Shown: positions 35,388 through 44,850 of the stretch, piece by piece
How the letters are laid out: the number at the start of each line of letters is the position of its first letter
How positions within the stretch are numbered: the first letter of the stretch is position 1
Source of the DNA: an uncultured Gammaproteobacteria bacterium
GTDB taxonomy: Bacteria > Pseudomonadota > Gammaproteobacteria > Pseudomonadales > Pseudohongiellaceae
Reading direction: 5' to 3'
Assembly (NCBI GenBank): GCA_913060695.1
Contig: CAJXUA010000002.1
Span: 62,001 to 126,000 of the forward strand
DNA length: 64,000 nucleotides
Translations under genes and position numbers: made by a program
The notes under the pieces: generated by a model
Seen by the model: only the letters and a program-made list of their open reading frames with translations
The model's database searches: none
What the model was told of the DNA's origin: nothing

Positions 35388-35954
35388 CTAGCCCTTAATG
35401 CGCGACTTATACTCGCCAGTACGGGTATCGAGCTCGACAGAATCGCCGATCTCACAGAAAGCAGAAACACTCATCTCGTGTCCACTTTTTAGGCGCGCTG
35501 TCTTCATCACTTTGCCGGAGGTATCTCCGCGTGCAGAAGGCTCTGTGTATTCGATTTCTCGAACGATGGTGTTGGGCAGGTCGATGGAGATCACCTTGCC
35601 GTTGTAGAACACCGCCGCACAAATATCTTCCATGCCATCTTCGATGTAGTCGATCACGTTATCGAGATCATCTTTGGCGATCTCGATCTGCTCATAATCG
35701 GCATCTACGAAGACATACATAGGATCTGCAAAGTAAGAGTAGGTCACTTCTTTCTGCTCGAGAATGACCATTTCGAATTTGTCGTCGGCCTTATAGACAG
35801 TCTCGGTTGCGACGCCATTGAGTAGGTTCTTCAGCTTCATTTTACAAACGGCGGAGTTACGGCCGGATTTGTTAAACTCAGTCTTCTGCACCTTCCAAGG
35901 TGAACCGTCGATCATCATGACCTGTCCGGCACGGATTTCTTGCGCTGTTTTCAT
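35388..35954 (-). CDS. efp: Elongation factor P, arginine (rhamnosylated) type
   Basis: EF-P relieves ribosome stalling at proline stretches. The 188-residue protein has the three-domain EF-P layout: KOW-like N-domain, [19 protein letters not shown] in the middle, and the C-terminal signature with VPAF-like [21 protein letters not shown]. The modification loop reads [10 protein letters not shown], with Arg32 where E. coli has the beta-lysylated Lys34. The Arg type is the substrate for EarP rhamnosylation, and earP is the gene immediately upstream. Confidence 0.97.
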   Translation of the reverse strand: MKTAQEIRAGQVMMIDGSPWKVQKTEFNKSGRNSAVCKMKLKNLLNGVATETVYKADDKFEMVILEQKEVTYSYFADPMYVFVDADYEQIEIAKDDLDNVIDYIEDGMEDICAAVFYNGKVISIDLPNTIVREIEYTEPSARGDTSGKVMKTARLKSGHEMSVSAFCEIGDSVELDTRTGEYKSRIKG

Positions 35955-36014
35955 TGATAAAGTCTCGATTTCATGTTTTGTAAAACTTTCGTTTGGGCTT
36001 GGGTCTTCTGACCT

Positions 36015-37268
36015 TTAACAGGCGCCTTCCGTACCGTTTATCTCGACTCTATCGCGATAAAACTGCACTAGGTTAGCGGCTAGATCAGGCCTCTGGGCCA
36101 GTTTTTGCTGCCAGCTCCGAGCCTGTCTTTGCAGGGCCGGAAGTTGTGGCCGCAGATGATGCCATAGATCGCGACAATCTTCACCTTGATTCCAGCTGCC
36201 CCAAAAGCTGTGCAATGCGGCCTCCGGCTCACTTTCCTCGCTGTATAAGGAGAAGAAGGCTTCCATTTTGGGCAGATGGGCGTTCTGATGCTGCGGATAC
36301 AGATGCCATAACATTGGCCTGCCTGCGAACTGCGCCCTCACAAAGGAATCCTCGCCTCGTACAATATTGAAGTCGCAAATACTCAGCAGCCGATCGTAGT
36401 CGTCTTGACTCGAGAAAGGCAGCACGACAAGTGTGAGTGAGCCACGCCCCAGTACGGTGCCAGGCGCTGGCTCCTCATCTAGCTCGAAGAAAGACTGTAC
36501 GCTGCGCAGGCTGCGACCTTCGGGAACGAGACAGAGCGTACGCTCCTCCGCCTCTGCCAAAGCCGCCAAAAGACTACGCAAGGCAAGCCCTTCGTAGCAA
36601 AACAGGGACATCACGAGGCAACGCCGATCGTCGAGTAGCTCTTTAGACAGCGTAAAGGGCGCCAAGAAAGCGCTGCGGGCAAGGGGCAAGGCCGACTGCA
36701 AACTGGCATGCCTTTCCAGCAAGCCGGCTTCGCGCAGCACCCCCCCAGTACCCTCAACAAACCCAGGAAAGAAAAAGTATTTATTCAGCCCTATAGGTGC
36801 GCCAGCGGCATTAGGAACACTCTGCGGAGAAGGCAGAGCATGACACTCCTTCACCCAGTCTTCTGCGCTCAGGTACTCTAGATTCAGCCACAGCGCAGGT
36901 GTTGCGCTATTGGCCATGGCGCTGACGAGTATGGGGGGTAAAGAGCAGGCAAAGGCTTCGATGATGACGGCGGAGCCTGCGATACGCTCAAGCGACTGCG
37001 CACTGACTACCCAAGGCGAGTGCCAATGACGAAAGTGCACGCCTTGCACTACATGGCTATCTTGCGATGCGATGGATGGCTCCGACAGGAAGCGCGCAAG
37101 CGCAGCCCAGTCATCTACCCACAGCTCTACGGCGATGCCGTACTCTTGTCGCAGCTGCCGCGCAAGTCGCCAACACACACCGATATCGCCGTAATTATCG
37201 ACGGCTGCGCAAAACAATATCCAAGGGGTTATTACGGCACTCGGAACTGGCTTGTTCTGCAAAGACAC
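36015..37268 (-). CDS. earP: EF-P arginine rhamnosyltransferase EarP
   Basis: EarP transfers rhamnose from dTDP-rhamnose to Arg32 of EF-P. The protein (417 residues from this start) has the family's N-terminal ILFCAAVDNYGDIGVCWRLARQL with the catalytic-site Asp, a GT-B fold, and the C-terminal nucleotide-sugar site region FNIVRGEDSFVRAQFAGRPMLWHLYPQ. The assigned start is a GTG at 37268 with GGAAG upstream. The frame extends further but lacks similarity there, and the mature family N-terminus begins close to residue 17. It is co-directional with efp, 60 bases apart. Confidence 0.93.
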   Translation of the reverse strand: MSLQNKPVPSAVITPWILFCAAVDNYGDIGVCWRLARQLRQEYGIAVELWVDDWAALARFLSEPSIASQDSHVVQGVHFRHWHSPWVVSAQSLERIAGSAVIIEAFACSLPPILVSAMANSATPALWLNLEYLSAEDWVKECHALPSPQSVPNAAGAPIGLNKYFFFPGFVEGTGGVLREAGLLERHASLQSALPLARSAFLAPFTLSKELLDDRRCLVMSLFCYEGLALRSLLAALAEAEERTLCLVPEGRSLRSVQSFFELDEEPAPGTVLGRGSLTLVVLPFSSQDDYDRLLSICDFNIVRGEDSFVRAQFAGRPMLWHLYPQHQNAHLPKMEAFFSLYSEESEPEAALHSFWGSWNQGEDCRDLWHHLRPQLPALQRQARSWQQKLAQRPDLAANLVQFYRDRVEINGTEGAC

Positions 37269-37461
37269 GGGGCGCTTCCAAGGGTTTTGACTGAGCCAGC
37301 AAGAATACAGCAGGCACCGCACAAACAAAATATGCATTTAGATTGTTGTTTTTGTTAGCGAATGCAAAGCCTACAAGCCTTGCGGACTCTGCTCCGCTAT
37401 GGATTTTAAAGAGGAGTTGTTTTATCCTTCCGCTCCACTTGTCATGAGCAGACCTGGGACT

Positions 37462-40236
37462 ATGAAACAAACCGCTATGAACGCCACTAAAAAAACCACC
37501 ACTAAAAAAGCGGCAAAGTCCGTCAAGACCACTAAATCATCTCAGTACGTTTACAATTTCGGTCAGCAGACCGATGGTAACGCGACCATGCGCGAGCTAT
37601 TGGGCGGCAAGGGTGCAAACCTTGCAGAGATGGCGGCGATTGGCTTGCCAGTTCCCCCTGGCTTTACCATCAGCACAGAGGTGTGTACCTATTTCTACGC
37701 ACACGGCCGCAGCTATCCAAAGAGCTTAACTTCGGATGTGAAAACTGCAGTCGGGCTCATCGAGAAACAGATGAAGAAAGTGTTCGGCGGCAAGGACAAC
37801 CCCTTGTTAGTGTCCGTGCGCTCCGGTGCCCGCGACTCTATGCCAGGCATGATGGATACCATTCTTAACCTCGGCCTCAACGATGTCACAGTTGAAGGCC
37901 TAGCAAAGATCTCCGGCAAGCCTAGCTTTGCGTGGGACTGCTACCGCCGCTTCATTCAGATGTATGGCGATGTGGTGATGGGCGTGCAAGCGGTTGACGA
38001 AGAGTCTGACGACCCATTTCACGAACTATTAGATGCATTGAAGAAGTCGCTGAACAAGAAACTAGACAGCGAATTAACCGCCGAAGACCTGCAGCTGTTG
38101 GTCGGGCAGTATAAAGAGCTTATTCGCAAGCGCACCGGCACAGCCTTTCCACAAGACGTGTACGAACAATTATGGGGTGCGACTGGCGCCGTGTTCGGGT
38201 CTTGGAGAAACGACCGCGCGATTCTATACCGCCAGCAATATGGCATCCCCGCAGAGTGGGGCACAGCCGTCAACATTCAGGCGATGGTATTCGGCAATGC
38301 TGGCGACGACTGCGCCACGGGCGTGGCGTTTACCCGCGACCCAGCCAATGGCGAGAAGCGCTTCTATGGCGAATATTTGATCAATGCCCAAGGCGAAGAC
38401 GTAGTAGCGGGTGTGCGCACCCCTAAGGCGATCTCTGTCATGGAGAAGGAAATGCCTAAGAGTTTCGCAGCCCTTGAGAAAGTGCGCACGAAACTGGAAA
38501 GCCATTTCAAAGATATGCAGGACTTCGAGTTCACTATCGAAGGCGGTCGACTCTTTATGCTACAGACCCGCAACGGTAAGCGCACCGGCCTTGCGGCGAT
38601 TCGTATCGCGGTAGAGATGGTGAAAGAGAAGCTAATGGATCAGCGCACCGCCTTGCTGAAGATACCAGCGGAATCTGTAGATACCCTGCTGGTCCCGATC
38701 TTCGATGCACGCTCGCAGAAAGAAGCCACAATGATAGGCAAAGGCCTACCGGCGGGCCCAGGGGCTGCGACCGGTCGCATCGCCTTCACCGCTGCAGCTG
38801 CAGAGATCGAGTCGCGCAAAGGCAATAAAGTAGTACTGTGCCGCACCGAGACCTCACCAGACGACTTGAAGGGCATGCTCTACTCATCAGGCATCCTCAC
38901 TACTCGTGGCGGCGTGTCCTCCCATGCGGCACTCGTTGCCCGTCAGCTGGGCAAGGTCTGCGTCTGCGGCGCAGGCGATGTAACAATCAATTATGAGAAA
39001 CGCACGCTAACCGCCGGCGGCGTCACGCTGTCCGAGGGCGATTACATATCGATCAATGGCACCACCGGTGCAATCTATAAAGGCATGATCGAGAGCGCGG
39101 ACTCCGAAGTAAAACGCGTTCTCGAGGGCACCCTGAAGCCTGAGAAGAGCTATACATACGAGCTGTTTCAAACCGTCATGGAATGGTCAGACAAGTACCG
39201 CAAGCTACGCATACGCACCAACGCGGATACTCCAGCGATGGCCGAGACAGCTGTGGCTTATGGCGCAGAAGGTATCGGCCTATGTCGTACAGAGCATATG
39301 TTCTTCGAAGGCGATCGTATCGACTTCATGCGCCAGATGATTCTGGCGGTGGATCAGGTGCAACGCAAAGCCGCGCTCAAGAAGTTGCTACCGTTCCAGC
39401 GCAAAGACTTCGTTGGCTTGTTCAAGGCCATGGCCGGTCGCCCAGTCACGATTCGTTTGCTCGACCCGCCATTGCACGAGTTCCTGCCGCAAGACGACGC
39501 CGTGCGGCGCCAGCTAGCAGATAAACTTGGGCTGCCACTGGAGTTCGTGATCGAACGCATTAAAGCACTGCATGAAGAGAACCCAATGCTGGGTTGTCGT
39601 GGTTGTCGTTTAGGAATCCTCTATCCAGAAATCACAGAAATGCAGGTTCGCGCTGTGTTCGAGGCGGCGGCATCAGTGATGACAGCAAAGAAGTCGCCAC
39701 TGAAGGTAAATCCGGAGATCATGATTCCATTGGTTGGCTTCAAGGCGGAGCTTGCAGACCAGTTGGCGATCGTGCACCGCGTTGCGAACGAGGTGATGGA
39801 GAAGAACCAGATCAAGATCGACTATATCGTCGGGACGATGATCGAGGTACCGCGTGCGGCTATTACTGCTGAGCAGATCGCTGAAGAGGCACAATTCTTC
39901 AGCTTCGGTACTAACGATCTGACGCAGACGACATTGGGTTTGAGCCGCGACGATATGGGCTTGTTCTACGATGAGTATCAGCGCAAGGAGATCTACAACA
40001 AGAACCCCTTTGCGAGCCTAGACCAAACCGGTGTTGGCAAGCTGATGGAGTTTGCGGTAGAGAATGGTCTCAAGTCACGCAAAGACTTGAAACTAGGCAT
40101 TTGCGGTGAACACGCAGGCGATCCAGATTCGATCGACTTCTGCCACCGACTCGGCCTGCACTATGTAAGCTGTTCACCACCCCGTGTGCCGATAGCACGC
40201 TTGGCGGCGGCGCAGGCAGCCTTAAGAAACAAGTAA
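37462..40236 (+). CDS. ppdK: Pyruvate, phosphate dikinase
   Basis: PPDK interconverts pyruvate, ATP and phosphate with phosphoenolpyruvate, AMP and pyrophosphate. The 924-residue protein has the N-terminal ATP-grasp domain ([43 protein letters not shown]). The phospho-histidine domain has the catalytic His in [15 protein letters not shown], and the C-terminal PEP barrel has [26 protein letters not shown] and the Cys-containing [12 protein letters not shown] basic, Thr/Lys-rich extension of about 25 residues precedes the core. The ATG at 37462 with GGGA upstream is preferred; ATGs at 37399 and 37444 are alternatives. Divergent from earP. Confidence 0.95.
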   Translation: MKQTAMNATKKTTTKKAAKSVKTTKSSQYVYNFGQQTDGNATMRELLGGKGANLAEMAAIGLPVPPGFTISTEVCTYFYAHGRSYPKSLTSDVKTAVGLIEKQMKKVFGGKDNPLLVSVRSGARDSMPGMMDTILNLGLNDVTVEGLAKISGKPSFAWDCYRRFIQMYGDVVMGVQAVDEESDDPFHELLDALKKSLNKKLDSELTAEDLQLLVGQYKELIRKRTGTAFPQDVYEQLWGATGAVFGSWRNDRAILYRQQYGIPAEWGTAVNIQAMVFGNAGDDCATGVAFTRDPANGEKRFYGEYLINAQGEDVVAGVRTPKAISVMEKEMPKSFAALEKVRTKLESHFKDMQDFEFTIEGGRLFMLQTRNGKRTGLAAIRIAVEMVKEKLMDQRTALLKIPAESVDTLLVPIFDARSQKEATMIGKGLPAGPGAATGRIAFTAAAAEIESRKGNKVVLCRTETSPDDLKGMLYSSGILTTRGGVSSHAALVARQLGKVCVCGAGDVTINYEKRTLTAGGVTLSEGDYISINGTTGAIYKGMIESADSEVKRVLEGTLKPEKSYTYELFQTVMEWSDKYRKLRIRTNADTPAMAETAVAYGAEGIGLCRTEHMFFEGDRIDFMRQMILAVDQVQRKAALKKLLPFQRKDFVGLFKAMAGRPVTIRLLDPPLHEFLPQDDAVRRQLADKLGLPLEFVIERIKALHEENPMLGCRGCRLGILYPEITEMQVRAVFEAAASVMTAKKSPLKVNPEIMIPLVGFKAELADQLAIVHRVANEVMEKNQIKIDYIVGTMIEVPRAAITAEQIAEEAQFFSFGTNDLTQTTLGLSRDDMGLFYDEYQRKEIYNKNPFASLDQTGVGKLMEFAVENGLKSRKDLKLGICGEHAGDPDSIDFCHRLGLHYVSCSPPRVPIARLAAAQAALRNK

Positions 40237-40251
40237 GCGAACACTTGCTTT

Positions 40252-40290
40252 GAAAAGCCCCAGCGATTATGCATCTCTGGGGCTTTTTTG
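40252..40290 (+). terminator. Rho-independent terminator of ppdK
   Basis: AAAAGCCCCAG pairs with CTCTGGGGCTTTT around a short loop, followed by a T run. It starts 16 bases after the ppdK stop. Confidence 0.9.
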
Positions 40291-40332
40291 TGGGCAGACC
40301 TGACTCGCTATCAGCAAAATGAAAGCACTGAC

Positions 40333-40438
40333 TGTAGGAGCTCTTGCCCTCGTAAAGGGGGTGCCCTGCAAGCGAATTGGTGCGATTGATCCGGACCCTT
40401 GGAAAAACCATGCCTTCGCCTGCAGGCAGGCTCCTACA
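40333..40438. repeat. Inverted pair of REP-like elements
   Basis: A long-form copy (40333-40375, with the CCCTCGTAAAGGGGGTGCC core) faces a short-form copy in the opposite orientation (40416-40438). Both have the GTAGGAGC head. This is the same family as at 6.1, 19.2, 57.8, 60.5 and 61.6 kb. Confidence 0.8.
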
Positions 40439-40859
40439 ATCAGAAACATTTTCTAGCGAAGCTTGGCAAAACCTACTGAATGCAGAATTGATGCAAAATT
40501 GAGCGATTCTGAAATTGCGACAAACTATTACAATTACGGTATGGGCCGCTGATTGATATTAGTGGATACTTTCACTGCAGGATCGGAACGGCCGAGGGGC
40601 ACTTCGCAACACCCGTTATTTACAGTAAATATCAAACAGTTAATAACGATTGAGCTTTCCGCAAGGCTGTAAAGCTGGCGTTAAGCTTGCCTGTCCTATC
40701 ATCTATCCTATACACGCGGGGGGCCCGCTTGACCCGGCTAGGGCACGTGGTTACTCTTGCGCCAGCGGTGGTAAATGCGTAGCATCCTGCCGGTTGACTC
40801 CGTCTACTTGAATGGCGGATGTGCACGAATTACCGACATATTAGCGGGAGAATCCAAAA

Positions 40860-42794
40860 ATGATCACAAGAAAAAGATTGATGTCTTCACTCATTGCAAG
40901 CGTTGGCGTCATGATCTGTGCCCCGGCTGCACTAAGCCAGTCTGGCACTGATGTATATGCAGGCGATTGGCCTGATTATAACGGCAATATGGCGGCTCAA
41001 CGCTATTCCCCGCTCGATCAGATTAATGCTGAAAACGTAGGCACTATTCGTCAAGCTTGGAGCTTCTCAACAGAGAAGTTCGGGCCTTCACCAGAATTCA
41101 ATAACACGTCTACCCCACTAGAAGTAGACGGCGTTCTCTACGCCACTATGGGCGCAACGCGTAACGTAGCAGCACTAGATGCTACTACGGGTCAATTACT
41201 ATGGATGTGGCGCCCCGAAGAAGGCTCACGTTACGATGACGCGCCTCGCAAAGGTGCAGGCCGCGGCGTTGCATTCTATCGCGATGGCGACAATACCCGC
41301 ATCATGACCATCACTCCGGGCTTCTTCCTTGTGGCACTCGATGCCAAAACAGGCATCCCTGACCCAAGCTTTGGCGACAATGGTCGCGTCGACCTCTTCG
41401 ACGGTCTACGTAATGCATATGCCGATGGTTACGAAGATGTCGATATCGGCTCATCAATGCCTCCCTTCGTTATGAACGATGTAGTAGTTGTCGGCCCTGC
41501 TCACAAAGTAGGCATGCGTCCTCGCTCCATGACAAATGTTAAGGGCGATGTTCGAGCCTTTGATGCGCGCACAGGCGAAGTACTATGGACTTTCAAGACG
41601 ATCCCAGAGCGCGGCGAATACGGCTCTGAGACTTGGTTAGATGACGGAATCGAATTTACCGGCAACGCTGGTGTTTGGGCTCCTATGTCAGGCGACCCAG
41701 AGCTGGGTCATGTATATCTACCAGTGGAATCTGCTACTGGCGACCGCTTTGGTGGCGACCGTCCAGGCGACAACCTATTTGCGAATAGCCTAGTTGCTGT
41801 GGACATCAAGACTGGTGAGCGTCAATGGCATCACCAACTGATTCACCACGACATCTGGGACTGGGATAACCCCTCAGCGCCTGTTCTAGCTGACCTGCCC
41901 AATGGCCGTAAGGTTGTTATGCAAGTGACAAAACAGAACTTTGTCTACACATACGACCGCGCAACTGGCGAGCCAGTTTGGCCAATTGACGAACTACCAG
42001 TACCTGCCGGTGATGTGCCTGGCGAATGGTACTCACCTACTCAGCCTTTCCCAAGCAAGCCACCGGCATTCGATCGCCAAGGCTTCACCGAGGCTGACTT
42101 GATCGATTTCACTCCAGAGTTGCGTGCCGCAGCCCTAGAGGCCATCAAACCTTTCCGTTTGAGCACTAACCTTTACACACCTCCTTCACTCGCCGAAGGC
42201 TCGCCCGATGGCACCGTTGGTGTATTGAGCCTGCCCTCTGCTACTGGTGGCGCAAACTGGGAAGGAAGTGCACTCGATCCAGAAACTGGACTGCTCTACG
42301 TACCATCCAGAACTGCGTTAGCTGTACTTTCTGTAGGCAAAGATGACGATTCAGATTTGGCCTTCAGCGCAGCATTCGGCGTACGCGTACCGCGTGTAAG
42401 CGGCCTCGAAATTGTAAAACCCCCATATGGTCGAGTGACTGCGATCGATATGAATGTTGGTGAACAAGTTTGGCAAACCGCTAACGCGGACACGCCAGAC
42501 TCGATCACCAATAACCCTGCACTGCAAGGCGTGGATATTCCTCGCACAGGCGTAGCCACGCGCGCAGGCCTACTGCTAACCAAGACTCTCCTATTCGTAG
42601 GCGAAGGCGTTGGTGGTGGCAACAAGCTTTACGCTCAAGATAAAGCGACTGGTGAAATCGTTGCCCGCATCGAGCTGCCTAATACGCAGACTGGGCAGCC
42701 ATTTACATACGAGCACGAAGGTAAGCAATACATCGCCATGTTTGTTAGTGGCGGCGGCAGACCAACTGAATTGGTCGCCTTCACATTACCTTAA
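40860..42794 (+). CDS. Secreted PQQ-dependent dehydrogenase 5 (YceI-linked)
   Basis: The 644-residue quinoprotein has a signal peptide (cleavage near AALS|QSG) and a PQQ propeller with W-motifs ALDATTGQLLW, AFDARTGEVLW, AVDIKTGERQW and YDRATGEPVW. It opens with a bacterial quinoprotein-like pattern (GDWPDYNGNMAAQRYSPLDQ). The catalytic Asp is present in HHDIWDWD, followed by TKQN. The Glu and Asn of the alcohol-dehydrogenase metal site are not obvious (PAHKVG and PVESATGD at those places), so it is closer to glucose-dehydrogenase-like enzymes. No Cys occurs in the mature part and there is no haem site. GGGAGA precedes the ATG. It forms an operon with two YceI genes. Confidence 0.88.
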   Translation: MITRKRLMSSLIASVGVMICAPAALSQSGTDVYAGDWPDYNGNMAAQRYSPLDQINAENVGTIRQAWSFSTEKFGPSPEFNNTSTPLEVDGVLYATMGATRNVAALDATTGQLLWMWRPEEGSRYDDAPRKGAGRGVAFYRDGDNTRIMTITPGFFLVALDAKTGIPDPSFGDNGRVDLFDGLRNAYADGYEDVDIGSSMPPFVMNDVVVVGPAHKVGMRPRSMTNVKGDVRAFDARTGEVLWTFKTIPERGEYGSETWLDDGIEFTGNAGVWAPMSGDPELGHVYLPVESATGDRFGGDRPGDNLFANSLVAVDIKTGERQWHHQLIHHDIWDWDNPSAPVLADLPNGRKVVMQVTKQNFVYTYDRATGEPVWPIDELPVPAGDVPGEWYSPTQPFPSKPPAFDRQGFTEADLIDFTPELRAAALEAIKPFRLSTNLYTPPSLAEGSPDGTVGVLSLPSATGGANWEGSALDPETGLLYVPSRTALAVLSVGKDDDSDLAFSAAFGVRVPRVSGLEIVKPPYGRVTAIDMNVGEQVWQTANADTPDSITNNPALQGVDIPRTGVATRAGLLLTKTLLFVGEGVGGGNKLYAQDKATGEIVARIELPNTQTGQPFTYEHEGKQYIAMFVSGGGRPTELVAFTLP

Positions 42795-42820
42795 TCTGAA
42801 AACTAGGAGTAAGTATTACT

Positions 42821-43396
42821 ATGCGAACTTTAGTAAAACGCGCGGTGTTTGCACCGCTTTTGTTGGTCGTTGGCGCACAGGCGCAAGCTGCAAATTGGGA
42901 AATCGACTCGGCTGAATCCCGCGTTGTTTTCAAATATTCCTATGAAGGCACTCCATACGAAGGCGAGTTCAAGAACGTTGCAGCCACCTTCGATATCGAT
43001 CCGATGAATCCGGCATCATGTGACTTCTCGGTCACTATCCCAATCGCTGACATCAGCGTAGGCGATGCAGAGACTCTGGATTATTTGATGGATTTGGAAA
43101 TGTTCGACGTAGACCAATTCCCAACGGCGACTTTCCACGCAGAGAAGTGCAGCATGTCTTCGATGAATCAGTTCTCATCGGAAGGAATGCTAACGATCCG
43201 CGATCAGACTCATCCAATGACATTCCCATTCACAATGGAAATGGAAATGTATGATGGTCAGCCGCGCTTTCATTTGACTAGCGAAGTGACTGTTCAGCGC
43301 CTAGATTACGGCGTAGGTCAGGGCTACTGGGCAAACACAGCAACGATTCCGAATGAAGTAGTCGTTGTAATCGACGTTTACGCCAATCAGAAGTAA
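42821..43396 (+). CDS. YceI-family periplasmic protein 1
   Basis: The 191-residue protein has a signal peptide (cleavage near AQA|ANW) and a YceI lipocalin-like barrel: WEIDSAESRVVFKYSYEG, FDIDPMNPASCDFSVTIPIADI, FDVDQFPTATFHAEKC, EGMLTIRDQTHPMTFPF and LDYGVGQGYWANTATIPNEVVVVID. YceI proteins bind long isoprenoid chains, including quinones, in the periplasm. AGGAG lies just upstream of the ATG; the gene starts 27 bases after the PQQ dehydrogenase stop. Confidence 0.9.
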   Translation: MRTLVKRAVFAPLLLVVGAQAQAANWEIDSAESRVVFKYSYEGTPYEGEFKNVAATFDIDPMNPASCDFSVTIPIADISVGDAETLDYLMDLEMFDVDQFPTATFHAEKCSMSSMNQFSSEGMLTIRDQTHPMTFPFTMEMEMYDGQPRFHLTSEVTVQRLDYGVGQGYWANTATIPNEVVVVIDVYANQK

Positions 43397-43429
43397 TAAC
43401 GTAAGCACCACCGTAAATAGGGTATTTCA

Positions 43430-44077
43430 ATGTTAAATAGTTTACTTTCAAAATGCCGCTGGGTAGCTCTAGGCCTAGTTTCTTCTGCCGTATTGGTTTC
43501 ATGCGATAAGTTGTTGACGCCAGATTTCAACACCGACGTTGCAGAACTTCGGGGTGGTGCTTACACCTTGGACAAGGATCACGCGTCCTTGATATTCGAA
43601 ATCAATCACCTTGGCTTCTCCACTTTCATCGGTGGTTTCGATGACTTCGAGGCGTCTTTGGATTTCGATCCAGAGAACGTTGCGAACTCGAGCCTAGAAG
43701 TGATCGTGAATATGGACAGCCTAGACGTGAACCTGCCAGAGTTCGAAGAAGAGCTTAAGGGCGACAACTGGTTCAACGTTGCGCAGTTCCCACAAGCCAT
43801 CTTCCGCACTACTTCCTATGTGGGAGCTGGCGAGGGCGAGGGCGCGCACGTGTTCGTAGGCGATCTGACTATGCACGGCGTGACTGCTCCAGTAACTCTG
43901 AACGTTGTATTCAACGGCGGTGGCCGTAACTTCCTAACCAGAAGCTACACACTAGGCTTCGAAGCAAGCGCAGAGTTCAAGCGCTCTGATTTCGGTGTAG
44001 ACCGATTCACCAACTTCGGTGTTGGCGATGACATCACACTCGCGATCAACGTGGAGTTCCAAGAGTCTTCAGAATAA
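43430..44077 (+). CDS. YceI-family lipoprotein 2
   Basis: The 215-residue protein has a lipoprotein signal peptide ending in the lipobox LVSC (Cys at about 25) and a YceI barrel: YTLDKDHASLIFEINHLGFSTF, ASLDFDPENVANSSLEVIV, FNVAQFPQAIFRTTSY, VGDLTMHGVTAPVTLNVVF and RSDFGVDRFTNFGVGDDITLAINVEF. Membrane anchoring distinguishes it from the soluble YceI protein encoded just upstream. It is the last gene before a strong terminator. Confidence 0.9.
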   Translation: MLNSLLSKCRWVALGLVSSAVLVSCDKLLTPDFNTDVAELRGGAYTLDKDHASLIFEINHLGFSTFIGGFDDFEASLDFDPENVANSSLEVIVNMDSLDVNLPEFEEELKGDNWFNVAQFPQAIFRTTSYVGAGEGEGAHVFVGDLTMHGVTAPVTLNVVFNGGGRNFLTRSYTLGFEASAEFKRSDFGVDRFTNFGVGDDITLAINVEFQESSE

Positions 44078-44103
44078 GACTCCTGTAACAACATAGAACG
44101 CTC

Positions 44104-44150
44104 AAAGGGGCGGCGATGAGAGGATAACTCTCGCGCCGCCCCTTTTTTAT
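44104..44150 (+). terminator. Rho-independent terminator of the PQQ5-YceI operon
   Basis: AAAGGGGCGGCG with GAGAG pairs with CTCTC and CGCCGCCCCTTT in a long GC-rich stem, followed by a T run. It begins 27 bases after the second YceI gene. Confidence 0.9.
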
Positions 44151-44199
44151 TCCTGTAATTTTAAACTTTGCGATTATGCGAACTAGCACTTCGTAGGTC

Positions 44200-44369
44200 G
44201 CGCTGGTCGTCGGGTAGTGGTGTTCTGGAACCGCCAAAATGCGTACTTCCCTGTACAGGCTTGACGCCCGCGTCCGACCGCCATGGATGGCGGGCGTGTC
44301 GAAAATGCAGGAGCAATTTATCGGCCTGGCGGTCGACATTCCTGAACCCCACTACCCGACGCCCAGCGC
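44200..44369. repeat. Imperfect inverted repeat, arms of about 30 bases
   Basis: The arm 44200-44229 (core GTCGTCGGGTAGTGG) is matched by the reverse complement at 44340-44369 (core CCACTACCCGACG) with a few mismatches. The 110 bases between contain the left arm of the larger repeat at 44269. Confidence 0.7.
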
Positions 44370-44644
44370 TGACTTTGTGCGGACTGCTAGAAATTTACTT
44401 GGGCTAAATTTAGTAACAACTGACTCGCAGATAAACCTTGTGACGCGACAGGATCTAGAATTCAGCGCAACAAATAAAGAGAGAAATTACCGCCACGACG
44501 AAGCACCAAAGCACGTAGATCCTAGTCGCACCTACAAAGTCAGAGGGGCAATGTGGGGTGCTTCGATGCAGGACCATGAGCCGCCTAGCCGATGAATAGC
44601 TCCTGCATTCTCGGCACTCCCGCCATCCATGGCGGTCGGACGCG
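44269..44644. repeat. Long inverted repeat, arms of about 64 bases
   Basis: The left arm 44269-44332 and right arm 44581-44644 are reverse complements at most positions. Each contains the self-complementary CCGCCATGGATGGCGG next to GTCCGAC, and ATGCAGGAGC. The similarity weakly continues outward (around TACAAGGACGTATTC on the right). The shape suggests a non-autonomous mobile element or structured repeat; no transposase is present. Confidence 0.7.
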
Positions 44645-44768
44645 GCGACTGAGCCTACAAGGACGTATTCACGGCGTGTCCAGCAGCGAAGTACGCCGCA
44701 GTGCCACTCGTGCTACGGAGTGCTATGGAGTAGAAATCTTTACGCAGACATTCTTCAATCGTACCCAT

Positions 44769-44792
44769 TCGCTTGCAAGGCAAGCTCTTACA
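44769..44792. repeat. Single REP-like element
   Basis: A degenerate copy of the family, reading TCGCTTGCAAGGCAAGCTCT followed by TACA. It lies at the right end of the repeat island near the exporter gene stop. Confidence 0.65.
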
Positions 44793-44850
44793 GTCAGTGG
44801 GTTCTTTTCAGATTTTGCTGCATTTCTCTGCTTGCAGGCACAACCCTAAT

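Larger units (their letters stand above)
40237..40859. other. Intergenic region between ppdK and PQQ dehydrogenase 5
   Basis: These 623 bases hold the ppdK terminator, an inverted pair of REP-like elements (40333-40438) and about 400 bases upstream of the PQQ dehydrogenase 5 operon, where its promoter should lie. No gene was recognised; a short minus-strand frame at 40632-40826 has no family features. Confidence 0.6.
44078..44850. other. Gene-free island of nested inverted repeats
   Basis: Apart from the terminator at its left end, this 773-base stretch has no recognisable gene. Open frames on both strands run through repeat arms and lack family similarity. It holds two nested inverted-repeat pairs (listed below) and one REP-like copy. 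It sits between the convergent YceI operon and the ABC exporter genes. Confidence 0.65.

Noticed and set aside
44239-44849. Two plus-strand frames (and one minus-strand frame at 44046-44339) in the repeat island
   Set aside because: They run through inverted-repeat arms, so the similar peptides arise from the repeats; there is no family match or coding bias seen by eye.
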